Assembly (NCBI RefSeq): GCF_001186155.3 | Contig: NZ_CP016540.2 | Location: 2,644,001 to 2,708,000 of the forward strand | Direction of reading: 5' to 3' | DNA length: 64,000 nt | Source of the DNA: Planococcus versutus | GTDB taxonomy: Bacteria; Bacillota; Bacilli; Bacillales_A; Planococcaceae | Part shown: one piece after another, positions 60,935 to 64,000 of the stretch | Layout: the number at the start of each line of letters is the position of its first letter | Position numbering within the stretch: the stretch's first letter is position 1 | Made by a program: the position numbers and the translations under genes | Notes under the pieces: generated by a model | The model's database searches: none | Seen by the model: only the letters and a program-made list of their open reading frames with translations | Told to the model about the DNA's origin: nothing

Positions 60935-61195
60935 TTAAAATTCAAACAGCGAATCGCCATTTGCATCGTCTTCTTTCAGCTTGTTGACGGCAGTTACCGT
61001 CTGTGACTGAAGAGAAGAGCGCGGCACGGCACGTGGTGCTGGAATATCGTTCAATGACTGTTCATCTTCTAGTAGCAAATCGCATAATGCACGGATCGCT
61101 ACAACCGAGTCCCGAGTTTTTGCTGCATCACCGTTTCGAGCGCGCTTGGTGTGCTTGTCGATTTCGTTTAAAATTCGTGTCGTGTCGATGGCCAT
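60935..61195 (-). CDS. ywdI: YwdI family protein
   Basis: 86-aa soluble protein at the ywdI position between ung and ywdK. The N-terminal half is helical (TTRILNEIDKHTKRARNGDAAKTRDSV, IRALCDLLLED), the rest low-complexity, ending GDSLFEF. The start follows GGAGAG. Function unknown. Confidence 0.8.
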   Translation of the reverse strand: MAIDTTRILNEIDKHTKRARNGDAAKTRDSVVAIRALCDLLLEDEQSLNDIPAPRAVPRSSLQSQTVTAVNKLKEDDANGDSLFEF

Positions 61196-61255
61196 GCGAC
61201 AGTCTCCTCTCCGCTTTTTGTTTACTTTCAGTTTAACACGCCTGGCTTCACAAGT

Positions 61256-61939
61256 TCAGCTTAAACAAAAATCGATCGGCGCTTGCCCGCGGCTTTGTAA
61301 CAGACTGTTCACTTTTGAATAAGGCTGACTGCCAAAAAATCCACGATGTGCACTAAGTGGACTCGGGTGAGGTGCTTCAAGTACGTCGTGTTTATCTAAA
61401 TCAATTAAGCGTTTTTTGGTTTGTGCAGGTTTTCCCCATAGGACAAAAACAATCGGCTCGTCGCGTTCAGATAATTTGCGAATCACGGCATCAGTAAACG
61501 TTTCCCAGCCTTTGTTGCGGTGCGAATGTGCTTCGCCAGCTCTAACCGTCAAAACGGTATTCATCATCAAAACTCCTTGGTCTGCCCACTTGGTTAACGT
61601 ACCAGCTGCTGGTGGACTACAACCGATATCTTCTTGTAATTCTTTCAATATATTCCGTAAACTTGGCGGGTGCGGGACACCGGGCAGCACAGAAAAACTA
61701 AGTCCGTGCGCTTGGTTGAGACCATGATATGGGTCTTGACCGAGAACAATCACTTGGACATCGCGATATGCGGTATGTTCAAAAGCTGACCACATGTTTT
61801 CCATCGCCGGGTAAACCGTGTGCTCAGCATATTCGGTTTTGAGAAACTTGCGTAGTTCTTTGTAATACGGTTTTTCAAACTCTTCGCCGACGACTTGTTG
61901 CCAGTCGTTATGGAAAATCCGTTTTTCCACATCGATCAC
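61256..61939 (-). CDS. ung: Uracil-DNA glycosylase
   Basis: 227-aa family 1 UDG removing uracil from DNA. The catalytic Asp is in VIVLGQDPYHGLNQAHGLSFSV, the minor-groove loop in APHPSPLSAHRGFFGS with the catalytic His. It overlaps the upstream DUF4230 gene by 4 bp. Confidence 0.97.
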   Translation of the reverse strand: MIDVEKRIFHNDWQQVVGEEFEKPYYKELRKFLKTEYAEHTVYPAMENMWSAFEHTAYRDVQVIVLGQDPYHGLNQAHGLSFSVLPGVPHPPSLRNILKELQEDIGCSPPAAGTLTKWADQGVLMMNTVLTVRAGEAHSHRNKGWETFTDAVIRKLSERDEPIVFVLWGKPAQTKKRLIDLDKHDVLEAPHPSPLSAHRGFFGSQPYSKVNSLLQSRGQAPIDFCLS

Positions 61940-62655
61940 TCCTTAAATTTAACAGTCACGTCGTAATCGACCAATCCAAACATTTCTTGAACCGAACGCG
62001 CTGCATTGGTTTCAGCTGTTTTGAGTACGCCTTGACCTTCTGTTTCTTTTAACATCATTTTTTTGGCTTCATCAGCCAATTCATAGGCTTCCGAAATATC
62101 GGTACCGCTACGTAACAGTCCGTCATACGAAAAGACTTCGACTTGGTCCATGAACAATTCAGGTCCACCCAAAAATTCAGCCGGTGGCAATGTTAAAGTA
62201 GCCGTTTTGGCTTCTTCATCTAACTTGATATCCTCTTTTGACACTTTAGAGAAATCAATACCGGCACGGACTGACCCTGGAATCACTACCAGTAATTGAC
62301 GTTTCGTTCCTGGCAAATCGAGTCCGATTTCTTTTCCGAAAATAGCATTGTCTTCACGCTCAATAATCACTTTCGAAAACGCTTCTGCCGTTGATAACTC
62401 ATTGAGATCTTGAATTTGTTCTAAAAAGACACCTTTGCTTTCTGTAAATGTGCTGCCTTGAATCATCCAAAAGGCGCCTAATGGCAGCGCAACAATAACG
62501 AGCAACAATATCACAATCAACACAAGGAAAGAATTTCGCCAAACACTCAGCATTACTTTAATGCTTTTCCAGAAGCCAGATTCTTTCGTTTCCCCTTGTT
62601 CTTTCATTTCTTCTAATAGCCGCTCTATCTCTGTTAATTTCGGGTCTTTTGCCAT
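61936..62655 (-). CDS. DUF4230 membrane-anchored protein
   Basis: 239-aa protein with an N-terminal coiled segment (about 1-30), one membrane helix (about 41-66, NSFLVLIVILLLVIVALPLG) and an extracellular DUF4230-type domain (VIPGSVRAGIDFSKVSKEDI, TLTLPPAEFLGG). No enzymatic motif is seen. It overlaps ung by 4 bp and is probably co-transcribed with it. Confidence 0.75.
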   Translation of the reverse strand: MAKDPKLTEIERLLEEMKEQGETKESGFWKSIKVMLSVWRNSFLVLIVILLLVIVALPLGAFWMIQGSTFTESKGVFLEQIQDLNELSTAEAFSKVIIEREDNAIFGKEIGLDLPGTKRQLLVVIPGSVRAGIDFSKVSKEDIKLDEEAKTATLTLPPAEFLGGPELFMDQVEVFSYDGLLRSGTDISEAYELADEAKKMMLKETEGQGVLKTAETNAARSVQEMFGLVDYDVTVKFKE

Positions 62656-62725
62656 GATTCCCCCTACTTTCTTGTATTTTATTCATTCCCACTTCATGGT
62701 ACGATTGCTTAAAGGAGCGATTGCG

Positions 62726-62980
62726 ATGGCCGATTGGCGTGGAAAAATTACCAGTGTTTCAAAAACAAAAGGCACCACAGCTCCTGAAAGCGCAAAACGC
62801 GCTGGATTGGGTTGTTTAGGTGTAATCATCGCCGTTGTTTCCATTCTAACATTACTTATTACGATTGGTCTTTTCAAAAGCGGCTTTGTATTAATGGGGA
62901 TTTTTGCGACGGCTTTTTTGCTTATTTGTATCGCCACGACGGCTTTGTTGTTGGTACCGAATAAGCGCAATCCGTTGTAA
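62726..62980 (+). CDS. Small membrane protein, unknown
   Basis: 84-aa protein starting MADWRGKITSVSKTKG, with AAAGGAG 8-9 bases upstream. It has two membrane helices (about 27-47 and 52-76) and a basic C-terminus (PNKRNPL). I do not recognise the family. It is divergent from the DUF4230 gene and lies 58 bp before pdxK. Confidence 0.75.
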   Translation: MADWRGKITSVSKTKGTTAPESAKRAGLGCLGVIIAVVSILTLLITIGLFKSGFVLMGIFATAFLLICIATTALLLVPNKRNPL

Positions 62981-63038
62981 ATACTCGAATTTTTGTTAAA
63001 ATAGGTGCAAAGACATTCCAATTAGAGGAGCTAAGCAA

Positions 63039-63872
63039 ATGACACTCAAAAAAACCTTAACCATCGCTGGATCTGATACTTCTGGTGGTGCCGGCATACA
63101 AGCAGATTTAAAAACGTTTCAAGAACACGGGACATATGGCATGAACGCATTAACTGTCATTGTGACAATGGATCCTGAAAACGGCTGGAGTCATGGAATT
63201 CACCCAATTGCTTTGGATACGCTAGATGCCCAGTTAAAAACAGCCTTTTCAACAGGCATTGACGCACTGAAAACAGGCATGCTTCCAACAGTTGATATTA
63301 TCCAAATGGCCGGCAAAGCCATTGCTGATTCTGGCATCAAAGATGTTGTCATCGATCCAGTTATGGCTTGCAAAGGGGAAAACGAAGTGTTGTTCCCTGA
63401 AAACGTGGACGCGATGATTAAGTATTTATTGCCGAACGCGAAAGTCGTGACGCCAAACTTGGTAGAAGCAGGCAATTTATCTGGAATGGGCGTATTGAAA
63501 ACAGTTGAAGACATGCAAGCGGCTGCTGAAAAAATTCACGCACACGGCGCTGAATTTGTGGTCATTAAAGGCGGCAAACAACTCGAGCATGAGAAAGCCG
63601 CTGACTTATTATTTGATGGAACAAAACATTATTTGCTGACATCTGACAAAACAGACACAACCTTTAATCACGGTGCAGGCTGCACATTTGCAGCAGCTAT
63701 TACAGCGAACTTGGCAAACGGCCAATCTGTTAAAGACGCTGTGTTGAATGCGAAGATTTTTGTTGCAACTGCGATCGAACATGGCTGGAAACTGAACGAA
63801 TACGTTGGCCCCATTATGCACGGTGCGGCATCGAAATTTACAAAACCCGAAGTTGTTGTAACAGAATTATAA
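63039..63872 (+). CDS. pdxK: Pyridoxine/pyridoxal kinase of the ThiD-like family
   Basis: 277-aa ribokinase-fold kinase. It has TIAGSDTSGGAGIQADLKTF near the N-terminus, TGMLPTVD, VIDPVMACKG (Cys111) and the anion-hole/catalytic motif NHGAGCTFAAA (Cys215). The two cysteines fit the CC-type pyridoxal kinases like B. subtilis PdxK, which are close to HMP kinase ThiD. Its position next to ung (ywdB) favours PdxK. RBS AGAGGAG. Confidence 0.88.
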   Translation: MTLKKTLTIAGSDTSGGAGIQADLKTFQEHGTYGMNALTVIVTMDPENGWSHGIHPIALDTLDAQLKTAFSTGIDALKTGMLPTVDIIQMAGKAIADSGIKDVVIDPVMACKGENEVLFPENVDAMIKYLLPNAKVVTPNLVEAGNLSGMGVLKTVEDMQAAAEKIHAHGAEFVVIKGGKQLEHEKAADLLFDGTKHYLLTSDKTDTTFNHGAGCTFAAAITANLANGQSVKDAVLNAKIFVATAIEHGWKLNEYVGPIMHGAASKFTKPEVVVTEL

Positions 63873-63880
63873 AAATAGGG

Positions 63881-63918
63881 AAGGAGAAGTCACAAAAGTG
63901 GCTTCTCCTTTGTTTTAT
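63881..63918. terminator. Terminator after pdxK
   Basis: AAGGAGAAGTCAC/GTGGCTTCTCCTT, 13-bp stem with a 4-nt loop, then TTGTTTT. Confidence 0.8.
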
Positions 63919-63929
63919 TCGTTCTCGTT

Positions 63930-64000
63930 TCAAGAAGGTTCATTTTTTTTATGCGCTTTTAATAACACCATTTTTTCGCGCAATTGTTCTCGATTCCACT
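63930..64000 (-). CDS. C-terminal end of an unidentified gene (cut by window edge)
   Basis: The minus-strand frame WNREQLREKMVLLKAHKKNEPS followed by TGA is open to the window edge and has coding-like, charged helical composition. It faces pdxK across a terminator. Too short to identify. Confidence 0.45.
   Translation of the reverse strand, partial: WNREQLREKMVLLKAHKKNEPS

Noticed and set aside
61003..61236. 77-aa plus-strand frame opposite ywdI
   Set aside because: Shadow of ywdI; cysteine- and arginine-rich with no ribosome site.

Overview
The window is a chromosomal segment of a low-GC Gram-positive bacterium of the order Bacillales. Gene order follows the Bacillus subtilis 'yw' region closely: atp operon, upp, glyA, ywlG, rpiB, ywlE, ywlC, prmC, prfA, tdk, rpmE, rho, glpX, murA, tal, fba, spo0F, ywjG, pyrG, rpoE, then the fad genes, argS, speE-speB, ywhB/ywhD, ywgA-ywfO, lipL, hemQ, ung and pdxK. 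Protein character and the intergenic repeats suggest Planococcaceae (Planococcus or a close relative); this is inference, since no 16S rRNA is present. Almost everything is on the minus strand; ywjG, ywhB, hemQ, a small membrane protein gene and pdxK are on the plus strand.

Layout. 1-4.7 kb: the start of the F1Fo ATP synthase operon (atpZ-I-B-E-F-H-A-G) with a clear sigma-A promoter. 5.2-15.5 kb: UDP-GlcNAc epimerase, upp, a LOV-like/GAF/GGDEF/EAL protein, glyA, and genes for translation and tRNA modification. 15.9-26 kb: tdk, rpmE, rho, glycolysis and pentose phosphate genes, spo0F, pyrG with its CTP attenuator, and rpoE. 26.7-37.4 kb: a fatty/branched acyl-CoA catabolic block (fadF, thiolase, 3-hydroxyacyl-CoA dehydrogenase, two acyl-CoA dehydrogenases, a TetR regulator, and the B12-dependent isobutyryl-CoA mutase icmF, which is frameshifted). 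37.6-48.9 kb: a 13-gene cobalamin salvage operon behind a complete cobalamin riboswitch. 48.9-64 kb: argS, an antiporter, hmoB, polyamine synthesis, HD-domain and lipoylation genes, hemQ, ung and pdxK.

How it fits together. The B12 operon imports corrinoids (BtuFCD), remodels them (CbiZ, CbiB, CbiP, CobU, CobS, probable CblT/CblS) and adenosylates them (PduO). It lies next to icmF, which needs adenosylcobalamin. No de novo corrin-ring genes are visible. Both icmF and the probable cblT carry single-base frame breaks at G runs, so each is either a real lesion or a base-calling error.

Non-coding content is the most unusual part. (1) A family of ~120-bp tandem hairpin elements occurs at four loci, with stems that change sequence but stay complementary. 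(2) Two arrays of five short units phased at 20-21 bp use different but similar motifs. (3) A candidate stand-alone structured RNA of about 160 nt lies upstream of speE. (4) A shared TGACTGAAYGCTCRYTC motif lies in front of fadF and the thiolase operon and is the probable operator of the TetR regulator.
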